Below are positions 9,901 through 19,691 of a DNA stretch of 64,000 nt, one piece after another. The stretch spans positions 2,356,001 to 2,420,000 of the forward strand of contig JAFFSR010000264.1 of assembly GCA_017163975.1 (NCBI GenBank), read 5' to 3'. How positions within the stretch are numbered: position 1 is the first letter of the stretch; each line of letters starts with the position of its first letter. Made by a program: the position numbers and the translations under genes. Under the pieces are notes generated by a model that saw only the letters and a list, made by a program, of their open reading frames with translations, was not told the origin of the DNA and searched no databases. Source of the stretch: Anastatus disparis. Taxonomy: Eukaryota; Arthropoda; Insecta; Hymenoptera; Eupelmidae.

Positions 9901-11354
9901 TTAGCATTATCATCAGGATAAGCCAAAAATGTGACTTCAGCTAAGTCTTTTTTACTTTTAATAAACGCAGCTTCACTCTCAGGATCCCATACAATAGGAC
10001 GTTTATCCTTCCTACGACAATCCTTGAGGTGTTGATTTAATAACCGCTGCGTATGAGCTGCACTAGGGATACATCTCCTATAAAAGTTGATCATTCCCAT
10101 ATAGCGACGAAGTTGATCTACGATTTCTGGTTTCGGAAAGTCCAAGATGGCCTGAACTTTACTAGGTGAAGGCTTAAAACCCTCTTCACTGATGTTGTAA
10201 CCCGAGAAATCCAATTCCTTTACTCCAAAGGTACATTTCTCAATATTTAGTAAGAGATGCGATTCTTCTAACCTTTTCAACACGGTAAGAAGATGACACT
10301 CATGTTCTTCTTCATTAGAAGAGGCGATGAGTATATCATCAATATAAACGAATACAAATTCCAAATCTCCGAGCACTTTATTCACATATCGCTGGAAAGT
10401 TTGAGCAGCGTTCCGTAGACCAAAAGTCATGACTTTATACTCAAAAAGTCCAAACGGTGTTATTACTGCTGTTTTTGGAATATCAGACTCCGCAACAGGG
10501 ATCTGATAGTATGCCTTTTTTAGATCCAGAGATGAAAAGATGGATTTTCTGCTCAAGAATGATGGAAAATCATGGAGATGTGGTACCGGGTACCTGTCAG
10601 GTACTGTAACTTGGTTTAAGGCTCTATAGTCACCACAAATTCTCCAAGTACCGTCTTTTTTCAGAACCATGTGAATGGGACTTGCCCATGGACTACTTGA
10701 TGGTTGACAAATGCCCGAATCGCAGAGCTCTTTAAACTCCTTTTTAGCTGCTTGGAGCTTTATTGGACACAAGCGTCTTGTTCTATGAGCAATAGGTGGA
10801 CCATTAGTCTTTATATAATGCTTAACACCTCGATCTTCCAAAGGTGCAGCCTGCTCAACTCCCAGTACTTTAGGAAATTTATTAAGTACATGAGCATAGC
10901 TATGACTAGGTGCTATCAATGACACTCTGACATATTTAACTCTCTTTTCTATGGCATCAACAGAGCGCAGCGTGTTGCCATCAATCAACTTCCTATCCTT
11001 TAAATCAGGAAGCAAGTGATAAAATTTAAGTAAATCTCCTCCAATAATAGGATAAGGCACATCTGCGAAAATAAAATTCCATACTATAATTCTATCAATG
11101 CCTAGATCTAGCTTCTTACTTACAGTTCCGTAAGCTTTAATCAGAGTATCATTAGCTGCATATAGTTTAATATGGGGAGTATGGTCTAACTTAAGAGAAC
11201 CTCTAGGTAATAGAGAAACTTCAGCGCCGGTGTCAATCAAGAAAAGGTCTTTACTGATAACATCTTTAATGTGGAGGCGAGCTGATCCATTATTGTCATC
11301 CGCTGATACCTCCGCTACAGCGGATCCTATGCGTTTCCCTGATCTGGCTTTTTC
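6984..11354 (-). CDS. pol: Gypsy Pol polyprotein with C-terminal kinase-like domain
   Basis: Open from the codon after the gag stop (11354) to 6984; 1418 codons from the first ATG (11240). Domains in order: aspartic protease ([11 protein letters not shown]); reverse transcriptase with the YIDD box at about 10335-10346; RNase H (TDASDF, TDHKPL); integrase with an HHCC zinc motif (about 9105-9235) and a DD-E core ([24 protein letters not shown] at about 9030, 8855 and 8745). The integrase tail ends near [10 protein letters not shown]. An acidic linker of about 100 residues follows, then a kinase-like domain of about 317 residues (listed separately). The catalytic motifs of all four retroelement enzymes are present and the frame is uninterrupted. 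It shares its frame with gag, separated only by UAG. Confidence 0.93.
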   Translation of the reverse strand, partial: EKARSGKRIGSAVAEVSADDNNGSARLHIKDVISKDLFLIDTGAEVSLLPRGSLKLDHTPHIKLYAANDTLIKAYGTVSKKLDLGIDRIIVWNFIFADVPYPIIGGDLLKFYHLLPDLKDRKLIDGNTLRSVDAIEKRVKYVRVSLIAPSHSYAHVLNKFPKVLGVEQAAPLEDRGVKHYIKTNGPPIAHRTRRLCPIKLQAAKKEFKELCDSGICQPSSSPWASPIHMVLKKDGTWRICGDYRALNQVTVPDRYPVPHLHDFPSFLSRKSIFSSLDLKKAYYQIPVAESDIPKTAVITPFGLFEYKVMTFGLRNAAQTFQRYVNKVLGDLEFVFVYIDDILIASSNEEEHECHLLTVLKRLEESHLLLNIEKCTFGVKELDFSGYNISEEGFKPSPSKVQAILDFPKPEIVDQLRRYMGMINFYRRCIPSAAHTQRLLNQHLKDCRRKDKRPIVWDPESEAAFIKSKKDLAEVTFLAYPDDNAKTRLITDASDFAIGAALEQHIRGEWRPLAFFSRKLTPAQKNYSVYDRELTAIFEALKYFHYFVETRQFKIYTDHKPLVFAMSQSLEKACSRKIRQLTYIAQFNCEICYIEGESNTVADTLSRIENVAEVKILNLSEVKTSTSFNQLKARVDAFRLPLMYDLASLHQEQEKDEELTKLLQNVKHPLKLHKVTLGADIPIYCDIQGQFLRPYLPKSLRKKTFSLFHANSHPGAKVTDRLIRNKYVWPNMHRDINKWCKNCLKCQQCKVSRHNKFLPEHFTVPDERFTRVHLDLVGPLPSCNGYKHLLTIIDRYTRWPEAVPIKDTLATTVAKALVENWISRFGAPEVITTDQGAQFESQMFTELLSILGCARIRTTAYHPQANGLVERWHRSLKAALRCHADNGNWVDSLPLVLLGLRTCVRKDTQACPADFVYGSGLRVPGEFFASSDREPCKSSFLEEFRAYMGELRPVPVQHNSATRTFVLKDLDTCSHVFLRVRAIKPTLDKPYSGPYKVISRTPSGRNFVIEVKGVNKTVAAELLKPAYGLFDDEDEDIPLDSQTYEEPQLNNRTVVQVRARIGPDAVNSSVHDLSTADLDPDNAVANLEAQQNTDSDNAFEQAASSDSHRNDADGNIIASDDVLNRVDDNEQTVANEDPPDYPIDFIIADNQGKRWSCGNEIHQGKFGFILEALACGDTTHEFPSAIAKFELSRRSRLATEINFYLKHASFDKLESWINQFQLPALAIPRFLAQGEFLIKEDLYRFIIIQKYGANLEKVLSDSNKKLPLQQVLTIAWQLTLALEFMHNVNVVHTDLKPANILVDLVKPDQVYLIGFGQVTTVYSGPLKSELSKVQKGYYLYRSRDAHNGMYTKRGDMESLIYNMLSWVTGSLPWLGLHRIQALQARKTQAFNDIPAFLQVVFNSAEVPNAFAECMQSLAHTRHNQAVDYQKIGNILFNGMIKCNFIPDIGLGFNSDLL
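6987..7937 (-). other. VRK/CK1-like (pseudo)kinase domain fused to Pol
   Basis: Residues about 1102-1418 of Pol. Seen in order: a glycine loop (IHQGKFG), an ATP-lysine strand (SAIAKFE, Lys about 1149), a helix-C Glu (LATEINFY, about 1161), a catalytic loop [10 protein letters not shown] (Asp about 1255, Asn about 1260), [12 protein letters not shown] where DFG or DYG is expected, then [16 protein letters not shown] and VTGSLPW. The DAHNG, RGD and TGxLPW words and the PDQVYL lead-in are characteristic of the VRK branch of the casein-kinase-1 group. The metal-binding DFG Asp is Gly (codon 7416-7418), so catalysis is probably lost while ATP binding may remain. Such a domain is not a normal part of Gypsy Pol; capture of a host kinase gene is inferred. 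Confidence 0.85.
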
Positions 11355-12665
11355 CTACGCGCTGAATTCAGCGTATCTACTACATGTATTAATGCATTTC
11401 AGGGCTTTATTACCATGTTTCGTATGGTGCCAGCATAAATTCTTTGAATTATTTCCGGCATCAGACTCGATGTCAGTATTGCGTTTACGTTTAACTTGTT
11501 TCTTGTTACCCTGTTTCTTTTTTCTATCAGATTGGCGTTTTTTGGAAGCTCTCTCCAAGGCCTCTACTCTAGCTTCAATCTTGGTTTCACTATCTGATAT
11601 GTTGCTAGGTTTTTGAGCGACAGCATGCACTACGTTTTCTTTGTTTTGAAACGTCTCCCAGATTTTCTGTGCTTGATCAAGGAGCATCTGCTCAGTTAGA
11701 AGATCAGCATTTGGGCCTAAATAAAGAATTATTTCTTTAGGAAGTCGTTCTTTCCAGACCTTCCAAATAGTGGACCTAGGTACGTAGTTACCTGCAAGGC
11801 CAATTAATCTGTGAAAGAAATCAATAGGACCCATTGAACCCATCTTCTGATCAGCAAAAAGTTTATCCAACTTTTGTTCAGGAGACTGTGCGTATTGTTT
11901 GATGACTGCCTGCTTTAGGTCAGTATACTTTGAGCCTAGGAGTGAACGTTTGATCGAGTGCTTAAATAACTGCACTTCGTCTTCACCGAGATTCCGTAAC
12001 AGAATCCAGAATTTATCTTCGTCTCGGTGTATATTTCTACGTGCAAACTGAAGTTCTAACAGAGAAAACCATGTATCAACCTCATCTCTCCATAACGGCA
12101 TAAACTTAATTTCAGCAGATGAGTTGTTTTGCGAGTTTCGCCCTAAATTAAGTAGCGGCGACTCTTGTTGAGACGAAGACGTTGTTGCAGTAGCATTACT
12201 CCCAGCACTCGTAAACACGGGTGAAGTGTGTACTAAAGCAGAAACTGTCATAGTTGATGTTGCAGAAACTGTCACATCATCAGCACCAAGTGTTATAACA
12301 GGCATTGTTCCCTGGGCATCACCAGTGCCAACATTATGCGTTTGCTTGTGTTGATTCGCCGTGGCCTGTGCAAGTTTATTTAACGCATCAGCCATAGAAG
12401 CTAATTTCTCTTCTAATGATTCTAATCTTTCGTTATCTGTGGGTTTTTTTGGTGGATTAAGCGCTTTACTATTCTTTTTTCCTAAACTACCTGAACTACT
12501 ATTATCATTGCCCTCACCACGAATCTCTGGTACCTTATTAGGTGAAGCCATATTATAAATTGTTAGACTTCTAGTCCTTGAAAATTGATCTGGGGGCGAA
12601 TGCTCAATATGTGGCATAACTAGTTCGAAAGAACGCTTTTTAACATCCCTGTGCTCAGTACCCAC
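11355..12665 (-). CDS. gag: Gypsy Gag
   Basis: 436 codons from the first ATG. A more likely start is the ATG at 12551 (residue 39, MASPNKVPEIRG). The protein has a Ser/Thr/Gln-rich N-terminal third with a short coiled coil (ERLESLEEKLASMADALNKL). A capsid-like region follows (MPLWRDEVDTWFSLLELQF, then LSSILG-type helices and KWERLP-like text). A Lys-rich segment comes next, and a Cys-His box CWHHTKHGNKALKCINTC sits at about residues 411-428. The reading frame ends in TAG (11355-11357), and translation in the same frame continues into the protease without another stop. Confidence 0.88.
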   Translation of the reverse strand: MGTEHRDVKKRSFELVMPHIEHSPPDQFSRTRSLTIYNMASPNKVPEIRGEGNDNSSSGSLGKKNSKALNPPKKPTDNERLESLEEKLASMADALNKLAQATANQHKQTHNVGTGDAQGTMPVITLGADDVTVSATSTMTVSALVHTSPVFTSAGSNATATTSSSQQESPLLNLGRNSQNNSSAEIKFMPLWRDEVDTWFSLLELQFARRNIHRDEDKFWILLRNLGEDEVQLFKHSIKRSLLGSKYTDLKQAVIKQYAQSPEQKLDKLFADQKMGSMGPIDFFHRLIGLAGNYVPRSTIWKVWKERLPKEIILYLGPNADLLTEQMLLDQAQKIWETFQNKENVVHAVAQKPSNISDSETKIEARVEALERASKKRQSDRKKKQGNKKQVKRKRNTDIESDAGNNSKNLCWHHTKHGNKALKCINTCSRYAEFSA

Positions 12666-14322
12666 ACTAACAGTTGGTCTGAGTCACCATACCACAATTC
12701 TTTATCACACACTCATGCATACACAACTCACACAGGGGCTATACAAGTCACCGGACCAAAATCGAGATTTAATATTTATAACAGTTAATAATTTACAATA
12801 GTTAAAATTTACAATTAAAATCAAATAAGCAAGTGCTCATGCAGCGAGCCGAGAATTCGCCGAAGGTCAATTCACCCAGGCGGACAAGGATAGCACCTTA
12901 GGTGTCCGGGTGACCGCCCCGACAAACCCCAAACCGCATGAACACTGCGCGAAATTAGAAAAAAAGTTATATTCTTTAGTCCACTGACTTGCGGGCTTCT
13001 TTAGAGATCTAAAATTTTGTCGTGAAAAGAAATGCTATTTAAGCTAAAATTTTCTAACTAACACTGACTAAAATAACGAATACCGGCTGGTCGTGCGTAG
13101 CGTCTTAATGAAGAGAGCGAAATTCGAGCCATGCAAACATTTTTTTTAAAAAAAAAGAAAAGAAACTTTATTTTAATTCGAATAATTTTAACATTTAAGT
13201 TAAACTAATCTTTCATACGTTAATTTAAAATTGGCCCGACCTTTAGGTCTCCTTTGTTGCTCCATGATTTGCGAACGCAAAAGAGAGAAAAATGCTTTAA
13301 AATCACACTTTCAGTAAATTAACAAAAGTTTAAAAAGATAAACTTGACTTTATTTCAAATTAGAAAAAAAAATCAAAAAGATAAACTTAATTTCGTTAAA
13401 CTTTCAACTTAGCAAAAGTTTATTTATTTAGCCAATAAAATTTCTTAAGAAAAAGAGAAAAAATTAATTTTAATCAAGAAGCAACCGTCTAATTAAACTA
13501 AAAATTCGCTCCAACGCAAAATGTTAGTTATAAAGACAAAACGAAAATTTTCGTAACATAAAACTACAAAGCACGCCGCGTCCCGGAAGTACGTCATAGG
13601 CAAGAAAATCTTCTCGTCGCGTTGCGTGTGTTGACAACGTCGTGTAACGCAACCGACACGTTCAAAAATAAAAATGGCGTCCAAACCGCCTTCTTGCTTA
13701 TATCAAACAGAACGACGCCAACATGGCCGTCGAATAAAATTTATATACTGTTGATTATGAAAATGACGCCAACATGGCCGCCAAAACGCCTCCCAACACA
13801 GCAAAGGAAATAAAAATGCACCAGTAATTTCAATACAAAAAACTACGTTATTTTAAACGTTATTCATTCAAAAATAAATGAGCGCAAGGTAATTACGAAA
13901 ATGTATCTCTTGACGATACAGTGTTAGTATGGAGCGAAAGAAAACGCAAGTACTATATAAATACCTTAATACCTTCGCTGTGCAGAAAAGAAGCGCCGCT
14001 TGGCTGCCGCTGACGTGTAGACAGACGATGCGAAGCAATGGCCGCCATCGACGCGTAGACAACGATGCAAAGCAAATGGCCGCCCGCTGTATAAGGCGAG
14101 CTGAGACGAAGGATGGCTGCACACTATTTGCACCCTCGCTGGTACCTCGTGAGCAAAGGGGTAATGCCCACGGAACCTCTGAAAAGTTAAAAATCCTCTT
14201 CGTACGCTCTTCTTACTGCGACCAGCGTTGCGAGTCCCTTGGTACAAAATCCAAAAGTTCAAGGCGAAGCGTCCTCGTGTTGCAGAAACGAAGAAAAACC
14301 TTCTTCCAACGGAAGTCACCAA
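12666..14322 (-). other. Gypsy 5' leader, with primer binding site at its start
   Basis: Untranslated leader of about 1.65 kb. Directly after the 5' LTR and a one-base spacer, the element's sense strand reads TGGTGACTTCCG (14321-14310), the primer binding site. TGGTGAC fits the 3' end of tRNA-Trp; the following bases do not match it well. A GACGCCAACATGGCCG word occurs twice (about 13711 and 13767). No convincing ORF. Confidence 0.7.
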
Positions 14323-14635
14323 TGTAGAGATAACGTAGCGTATATTATATGATTGGTATTCTCCGTACGATCTGACTCCAAATAATATATAAATCAGGCC
14401 TACAACCTGATAGTTAAACGTGTGAAAGGAAGGAGATAAAATAATCTGCAACAGAACTAATTTAAGCTATTAATATTTTATTTATTAGTACTTCGCCAGC
14501 AACCACCGGCCTACGCGTCAATCTTGTCAAGCAAGAGGTTCAGACGCTACTGATACAAAGTCGCCGCTTCATCTCTAACGACGATGAAGACGACTCGCGC
14601 TTGCGCAGTACAAAACCACTTACATGGTCCCCACA
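14323..14635 (-). repeat. 5' LTR of the Gypsy element
   Basis: 313 bp, paired with 4059-4371 (two differences). It carries the element's promoter by position; no single TATA box stands out. Confidence 0.92.
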
Positions 14636-15356
14636 TTTCTATTTCTTTTTCTTTCTCTTGAAGAATTTGAAGAAATAATGACCTTACAATTTTTATTCAC
14701 ATCATCTTTTAAAGCTTTTAAAGACAGCTCTTGTTCTTCTTCTTGTTGCTGCATATTATGCGTTGAAGCTAAAAAAGACGAATGCTTTTCAAATGAGGAT
14801 GGATGACAATCTCCAAATTTTGATCGTGATGCTGATCCAAGATTATCTATCTATCTTTGGGGTTTAACCACCTACAGCCTATTTGGCCTAGTAAGTGACA
14901 CCTCGACCACCTTTGTGTTCCGGTGTTTTCGCGTTCGAAACCATACCTCAAATTTCTTTAACTTCGGTAGGTGGTGCTCGATCGTGCAGGCCTATACTTA
15001 GACGGGGAGCATCGCTCAACCCATCCTTTTTAGCGCATCGGGACCTACCCGGCAGAACGGTCCGGCTCAACTATAATAGTGGAACAGTCGCGTTCTGCCT
15101 TACCGGCCCTCGAGTGACTTTCGTCGGTTTTTGTTAAAACCACCACCGCGGTGTCAGTGAGCTCGGGACATCCTCCACTTTCAATATTTAAATTAAAAAA
15201 TGGAGAAAAAATCCTGACTTCATCGGGATTTGAACCCCGGCCCTCTGCGTGAGAGTCGGATGTTCTAGCCCCTGAGCCACCACGGCTCTGATCCAAGATT
15301 ATCATCAGTTTCATCAATTTCTCTAGGATGTTTCTTTACTTTTTCATTTGCATCTT
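14636..15356 (-). CDS. 5' half of the BEN-gene linker exon, with a SINE inside
   Basis: Opens after TTTTCAG (acceptor at 15358-15357) with DANEKVKKHPREIDETDDNL, the same head as the two exons upstream. It is interrupted by the SINE at 14848-15287 and resumes as GSASRSKFGDCHPSSFEKHS, a Gln/Glu stretch and a basic region up to the Gypsy boundary. Removing the SINE with one copy of the 16-bp duplication restores an open frame through the whole stretch, which shows the exon was intact before insertion. Confidence 0.6.
14848..15287 (-). mobile_element. tRNA-Glu-derived SINE, 16-bp target duplication
   Basis: On the minus strand it starts AGCCGTGGTGGCTCAGGGGC (A box). It has an anticodon arm resembling tRNA-Glu(CTC) (CCGACTCTCACGCAGAGG) and the B box GGTTCAAATCC, then about 360 bp of unrelated body and a short (GATA)n tail. 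CTGATCCAAGATTATC flanks it at 14832-14847 and 15288-15303. The duplication is perfect, so the insertion is young. It is not a functional tRNA gene, as the acceptor stem does not close. Confidence 0.88.
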
Positions 15357-15420
15357 CTGAAAACAATAAAAATTAATACAAAATTTCTAAAAAAATTATT
15401 AAAAACAATAACAAAATCAC

Positions 15421-15830
15421 CTTTGGAAAATAAAGGCTTTTGAATAGGTTGTAGATTTTTTTGTTTATAAGAACTACATTGTGATGTTGAAGAAGAAGTT
15501 GAATGTTTATCAGGATTGAGCATAAATGATCCAAGATTATCATCAGTTTCGTCAATTTCTCTAGGACGTTTCTTTACTTTTTCATTAGCATCTTCTGAAA
15601 AGAATAAAAATTAATACAAAATTTCTAAAAATATTATTAAAAACAATAACAAAATTACCTTTGGAAAATAAAGACTCTTGAATAGGTTGTATTTTTTTGT
15701 TCATAAGAACCAAATTGTAATGTTGAAAAAGAAGTAAAATGTTTATCAGGACTTAAAAAAGATAATCCTAGATCATCATCAGGTGCATCAATTACTTTAT
15801 GAAGTTTATTCAATTTTTTATTTAGATCTT
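15421..15830 (-). CDS. Two tandemly duplicated exons of the BEN gene
   Basis: Exons 15594-15421 (174 nt) and 15830-15659 (172 nt), each preceded by TTCAG and followed by AAAG|GT, are about 235 bp apart and clearly homologous, with the head of the large exon (15356) as a third copy. They encode D-x-N-x-K-rich heads, a D(D/E)D(N/D)LG core and (N/S)PDKH-(S/F)TS tails. The 172-nt copy lacks two bases (after an A7 run), so including it shifts the frame. The neighbouring phases allow it to be skipped. Confidence 0.55.
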
Positions 15831-15895
15831 CTGAAAAAATAATAAAAATTAATACAAAACTTTAGCAGAATTATAAAAAACAATACAAAAATTAC

Positions 15896-16277
15896 CTTTA
15901 GAATATAAAGATTTTTTAATGGATCCTGAAATTCTGTTTATAGAACAATCTTTATTTATACGTTGTAATGTTGTATTTTCTTCCTCTATTTTTGATAATT
16001 CATTTTTTAATTTTGTAATTAGTTTTTCTTGATTGTCAATTTTATTTTCATATAATATGGTTTTTTCTTCAAAATATTTTTTCATATTACCACATTCGAT
16101 TTTCAGTGTTTCTAATTCTTTTTTATTGTACCTGTCCTCTACATCCATTTCTAATTTTACCTTATTGCTTTCTAATGATTTCATTTTCCCTTCAAAATCA
16201 AAATCTTCATATTTTTCTAGTGACTTGTCTTTTTTGCCTTTTAGATTGGATTTATTGATTTTACATTTATCTATAAC
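15896..16277 (-). CDS. Coiled-coil exon of the BEN gene
   Basis: 382 nt, from TTTTTTCAG|GTTATA to CTAAAG|GTAATT. Encodes a Lys/Glu-rich segment with heptad character (NKKELETLKIECGNMKKYF; LITKLKNELSKIEEENTTL), predicted to form a coiled coil that would dimerise the protein. Phase 0 in, phase 1 out, compatible with both downstream exon copies. Confidence 0.6.
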
Positions 16278-16361
16278 CTGAAAAAATAAATTCAATATTT
16301 ATTTAATATTAAAATAAATATCTAATAAAATTGATTCATAAAATTATCATATTGATTTTAC

Positions 16362-16810
16362 CTGTATTTTTGAGTTTTTTTCATTATTATTTTGGTTTTC
16401 AGACTCCAGTGCATTAATAGCGTCACTTACTCGTAATTTGTTGTAAATGTACCGTTTGTCTTTGTTTTCAAGCTTTTCAATGGTATCTATAAGTATTTAT
16501 TATGAATTGTAAAAACATATATATGCAACAAATTTTAATTTATAATATCTCACCAGCCAAGTCATGAATTTGCGCAGGAGCATATTCCTCATCTCCTGTA
16601 ATAGGGTTTATTCTTTTAACACGATGCGGTTTTTTAAAAACATTATTATCATCAGCATTAAAATCTTTAATATCTGAGACTCCAACAAAAATAACAGGAT
16701 TTTTTTTGGTATTATCGAAGAAATATATAGCAGCGTAAACTGCTTCTTTGGCTTCTTCTTCATGTCTACCATCAAAATTAAACGAAGATGTATAAAAAAA
16801 GTGAATTTTG
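16362..16810 (-). CDS. Two N-terminal exons of the BEN gene
   Basis: Exon 16810-16554 (after TTTACAG, ending GCTG|GTGAGA) encodes FDGRHEEEAKEAVYAAIYFF, NPVIFVGVSDIKDF and ITGDEEYAPAQIHDLA. Exon 16486-16362 (after TTATAG, ending ATACAG|GTAAAA) encodes TIEKLENKDKRYIYNKLRVS and following. The first exon begins in mid-codon, so at least one upstream exon with the start codon is missing or unrecognised. Confidence 0.5.
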
Positions 16811-17208
16811 CTGTAAATAGAATATACGAATCATCAACAATACTTGATACTATCCATATGTGTCAAAAAAATTTAACTTCTTCTTTGTAAATTTAAAAAT
16901 ACATAGAAAACAACATAATGAAATAATAATTCTTATAATTTAGAAAGGATTTTGATACTAACTTCAATTAATAATAATGCATAATTATCAAAGTTTCTAC
17001 TCAATATTTAAAAATTAAGAAATGTTCCAAAATCCTCTCATCATTAAAATAATTTATAAAAATTTTAACTTATTTTCAAATCAATTTTTGATAGTATTAT
17101 CTACATTTTTTTATTTATTGATATAAAAATGAGAAATAAAATGAATCATACCTGATTTAATCTTTCATTAATTTAACAAATTTTATTTAACCTATATAGT
17201 TATCTATT
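16811..17208. other. AT-rich gap between divergent genes
   Basis: No coding exon identified with confidence. It separates the minus-strand BEN gene from the plus-strand transposase remnant and could hold promoters for both. Confidence 0.35.
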
Positions 17209-19450
17209 TTGCAAATTTAAGAGAAGGATTAAACAATGAAGAAGCTAACGATATAATTGATGGTTTAGTTGTAAGTAAATTGGAGATGTTACTTGCTATT
17301 TTAAAATTCGGCATAATGTTTAACCTTTGTCAGAGCGAAATAAGTGTTTTATGGAAAATGTTTAATTGCTTTCTTGGTAACAAATTATTACCAGATACTC
17401 GTTATCTTTTTGACAAAATGTTCAATATTGAAAATGATATGGACTTTCATGCTATTTGCCCAGATTGTAAAAAATACGTTAAAAAGTTTGATCGAAGATC
17501 TGATATTAAAATAAGATGTACATTTTGTGATCGGGAAATTGTTCTGAGAGACCCTAGGTACAATCATTTTTTTGTTATTTTTCATTTAAATAAACAAACA
17601 GAATTATTGATAAAAGAAAACATTGAGCTCATAGAATCTGTTTTTCAAAGAAGACTAAGAAATTCTGATTATTTTGAAGATTTCGTAGTTGGTATTTTGT
17701 ACAAAAAATTTATACACTCGCTACCTGTTGATGAATTAATGAATTCTTTAACAGCAACCTTTAATACTGATGGTTCGCCAGTATTTAACAGCTCAAAATT
17801 CTCGATGTGGCCTATTCAAATGATTATTAACGAACTGCCATTTGATGTAAAATACAACAAAGCAATTACGTGTGGAATCTAGTTTGCAAAAGAAAAGCCA
17901 GATATGAACATTTTCTTAAAACCTTACATTTCTTATATGAATCAGCTAAGTGATGAAGGTATTGTATGCAAGATCGACAATGTAGAAACTAGATTTTACA
18001 TCCATACGATCTGTTGCTGTGTGGATTCGTCGCTAGATCTCCGATGTTAGTCATGGTACAGTACAATGCATATTTTGGATGTTTGTGGTGTCTTCATCCA
18101 GGAGTATATGTCCGAAGTAACAAAGGTGGCAGTATCAAATATGTATTGCTTGATGATGCGGTAATAAATGGAACAGAAATGGATACATTGCAAAACATGC
18201 TTTTAAGTCGAGAGTCTGCAATTCCAGTTTTTGGAATTAAAAAGCCATCGATTATAATCAATTTAAGGACTTTTAATATTATCTCAGGCTTCGTACCAGA
18301 CAGTATGCACTGCGTATGTTTAGGGATAGCAGAGCAATTCGCTAAATATTGGTTTGACACAAATATCAAGCCATTTTCGTTATCTAGTGATGATATAAAT
18401 TTGATTGATAATCATGGGGCGCGGTAGCGCCCAGAAAGGTAAGTATAATGTTACAAATAAAAGCACCAAATCGAATAGCAAGATTGACTCGATCTATGAA
18501 AGAAAGAAGTTGGTTAAAAGCTAGAGAATTGAAAAATTGGATTTTTTACTATAGTTTACCAATCCTTTCATCTTCTCCAAGCATGCAAATTTATATAGAT
18601 CATTGGTCACTCTTAGTTAAATCATTTCACATATTAAATAAAAATAAAATATCTCAGGTTTAATTGATATATGCCCATGATCTAATAAAAAATTTGTAAT
18701 TTATACAGAATTGTACTATACAAAAGCGGCAATGACATACAATATCCATCAGCTGCTCCATATAGTACAAAGTGTTGCTGATTGGGGACCGCTGTGGAGC
18801 CATAATGGCTATTGCTTCGAAAATGGCAATAAAAAAAATTGGAAAGAAATTTGGGAAATTGGTCCAAAAAATTCATGTTGCGAAAGGCATGGATTATCTT
18901 TCAATTGTGTCGATCAGTGGCCATGACACAAAGCGAAACAATTTTAAAAGATCATATCTTTTCAAAACATGATTCTGTGATTAATGATTTCATTAAATAT
19001 TTAGATAAAAAAGAATGCAAAAATACTCTTAAGTTGTCAGATTGTAGATATTTTGGTAAATATCGTCGAACTAAATCAAAGTGGATCAGAGAATTTCAGC
19101 TATCAAATCAAAGTATGCCATATCAGAAAATGGTAAGAGATAGATGTCTCTATACATCATGTAATAGGAAATTGATAAGATCAAACAATTTATTTGCACT
19201 TACTCTCGATAATCGATATGTACGTTTAATTGAATTCATAGTCGATGAATTTACAATGAAAGAATATGCTTTATGTAATATTATACATACTGAATCATAT
19301 AATGGACAATGTCATTCAATTCGAAAAGTTATTGAAATTTCTAGAAATATAAGTATGGTGAAAACACAAATCATAGAAAGAGTGTGTGTATTTATTGATA
19401 ATAATATTAATAAATACATATACGCGGTACCAAATTTGTATTATTATTAA
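17209..19450 (+). pseudogene. Decayed transposase of Tnp2/DUF4218 type
   Basis: Recognisable stretches in order: a Cys-rich zinc motif (CPDCKKYVKKFDRR...CTFC) at about 17455-17530; FNTDGSPVFNSSKFSMWPIQ at about 17760-17820; QYNAYFGCLWCLHPG (about 18060); FVPDSMHCVCLGIAEQFAKY; IKAPNRIARLTRSMKERSW (about 18455); IHQLLHIVQSVADWGPLWS (about 18735); and RSVAMTQSETILKDH. These match the layout of CACTA-like (Tnp2 then DUF4218) transposases found in many animals. Lesions seen: TAG at 17880-17882 where Trp is expected, a frameshift near 18028, a stop at 18425, and further shifts near 18835-18900. A 51-bp intron fits at 18658-18708 (CAG|GTTTAA...TACAG). Ends TAA at 19448-19450. Non-functional as it stands. 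Confidence 0.7.
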
Positions 19451-19505
19451 AGAGATGTAAAACGGACACTTCACCGTTATTCATAAATATTGCCTAATCT
19501 CAATA

Positions 19506-19691
19506 ATGAAAATAAAATGTATTTTAGATCGCCGTAGAAGAGGCACCCGAGCTGGGAGGAATCTGCGTCGGAGGAGGATTAACCCTTACGAAAGAGGATT
19601 ACAAGATATGGCCTACATGTTAGTTCAGCTCACATCTGCCAGTATCAACAACACTGGACGGCGTTTAAGAGATAATAATCATCAATTGTAG
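19506..19691 (+). CDS. Small Arg-rich ORF, unknown
   Basis: 61 codons starting 55 bp after the transposase remnant. The first half is strikingly basic (RRRRGTRAGRNLRRRR). The composition differs from the AT-driven Lys/Asn/Ile bias around it, so it may be a real terminal exon of the neighbouring element. No family recognised. Confidence 0.3.
   Translation: MKIKCILDRRRRGTRAGRNLRRRRINPYERGLQDMAYMLVQLTSASINNTGRRLRDNNHQL

Larger units (their letters stand above)
4059..14635 (-). mobile_element. Gypsy-type LTR retrotransposon with kinase-like domain and extra LRR ORF
   Basis: 10,577 bp, transcribed on the minus strand: 5' LTR 14635-14323, primer binding site, leader of about 1.7 kb, gag, pol (protease, RT, RNase H, integrase, then a kinase-like domain), an extra ORF, polypurine tract, 3' LTR 4371-4059. 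The 313-bp LTRs differ at two sites. The host tetramer TTTC flanks both ends (4055-4058 and 14636-14639). The order PR-RT-RH-IN identifies the Gypsy/Ty3 group. The gag Cys-His box (C-x2-H-x10-C-x3-C, unlike the usual CCHC) and a primer site starting TGGTGAC hint at the CsRn1/Kabuki-like lineage, which is tentative. Its base composition is clearly richer in GC than the surrounding DNA. Confidence 0.9.
2326..16810 (-). pseudogene. BEN-domain / coiled-coil protein gene, broken by two retroelement insertions
   Basis: A split gene on the minus strand. Exons by phase and splice sites, 5' to 3': 16810-16554, 16486-16362, 16277-15896, 15830-15659, 15594-15421, a large exon 15356-14636 continued at 4058-3854, then 2851-2626 and 2558-2326 (TAA at 2326-2328). 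All junctions are GT-AG and phases agree, except that exon 15830-15659 is 172 nt (a 2-nt loss against its 174-nt sister). The product would have an N-terminal region, a coiled coil, repeated acidic segments, a Lys/Arg-rich linker, a BEN domain and a Ser/Glu-rich tail. BEN domains bind DNA or chromatin partners in the nucleus. The large exon is split by a Gypsy element and a SINE. A run of 10 A (about 4014-4023) puts the flanking frames out by one base (11 would restore the frame). The first exon with the start codon was not found. Confidence 0.7.

Noticed and set aside
13929..14451. ORFs on both strands at the Gypsy 5' LTR/leader
   Set aside because: They straddle the LTR edge, and the LTR part is repeated at 4005-4187; no domain content.
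15215..15287. Functional tRNA-Glu gene on the minus strand
   Set aside because: A and B boxes are present but the acceptor stem does not pair, and a SINE body and tail follow.
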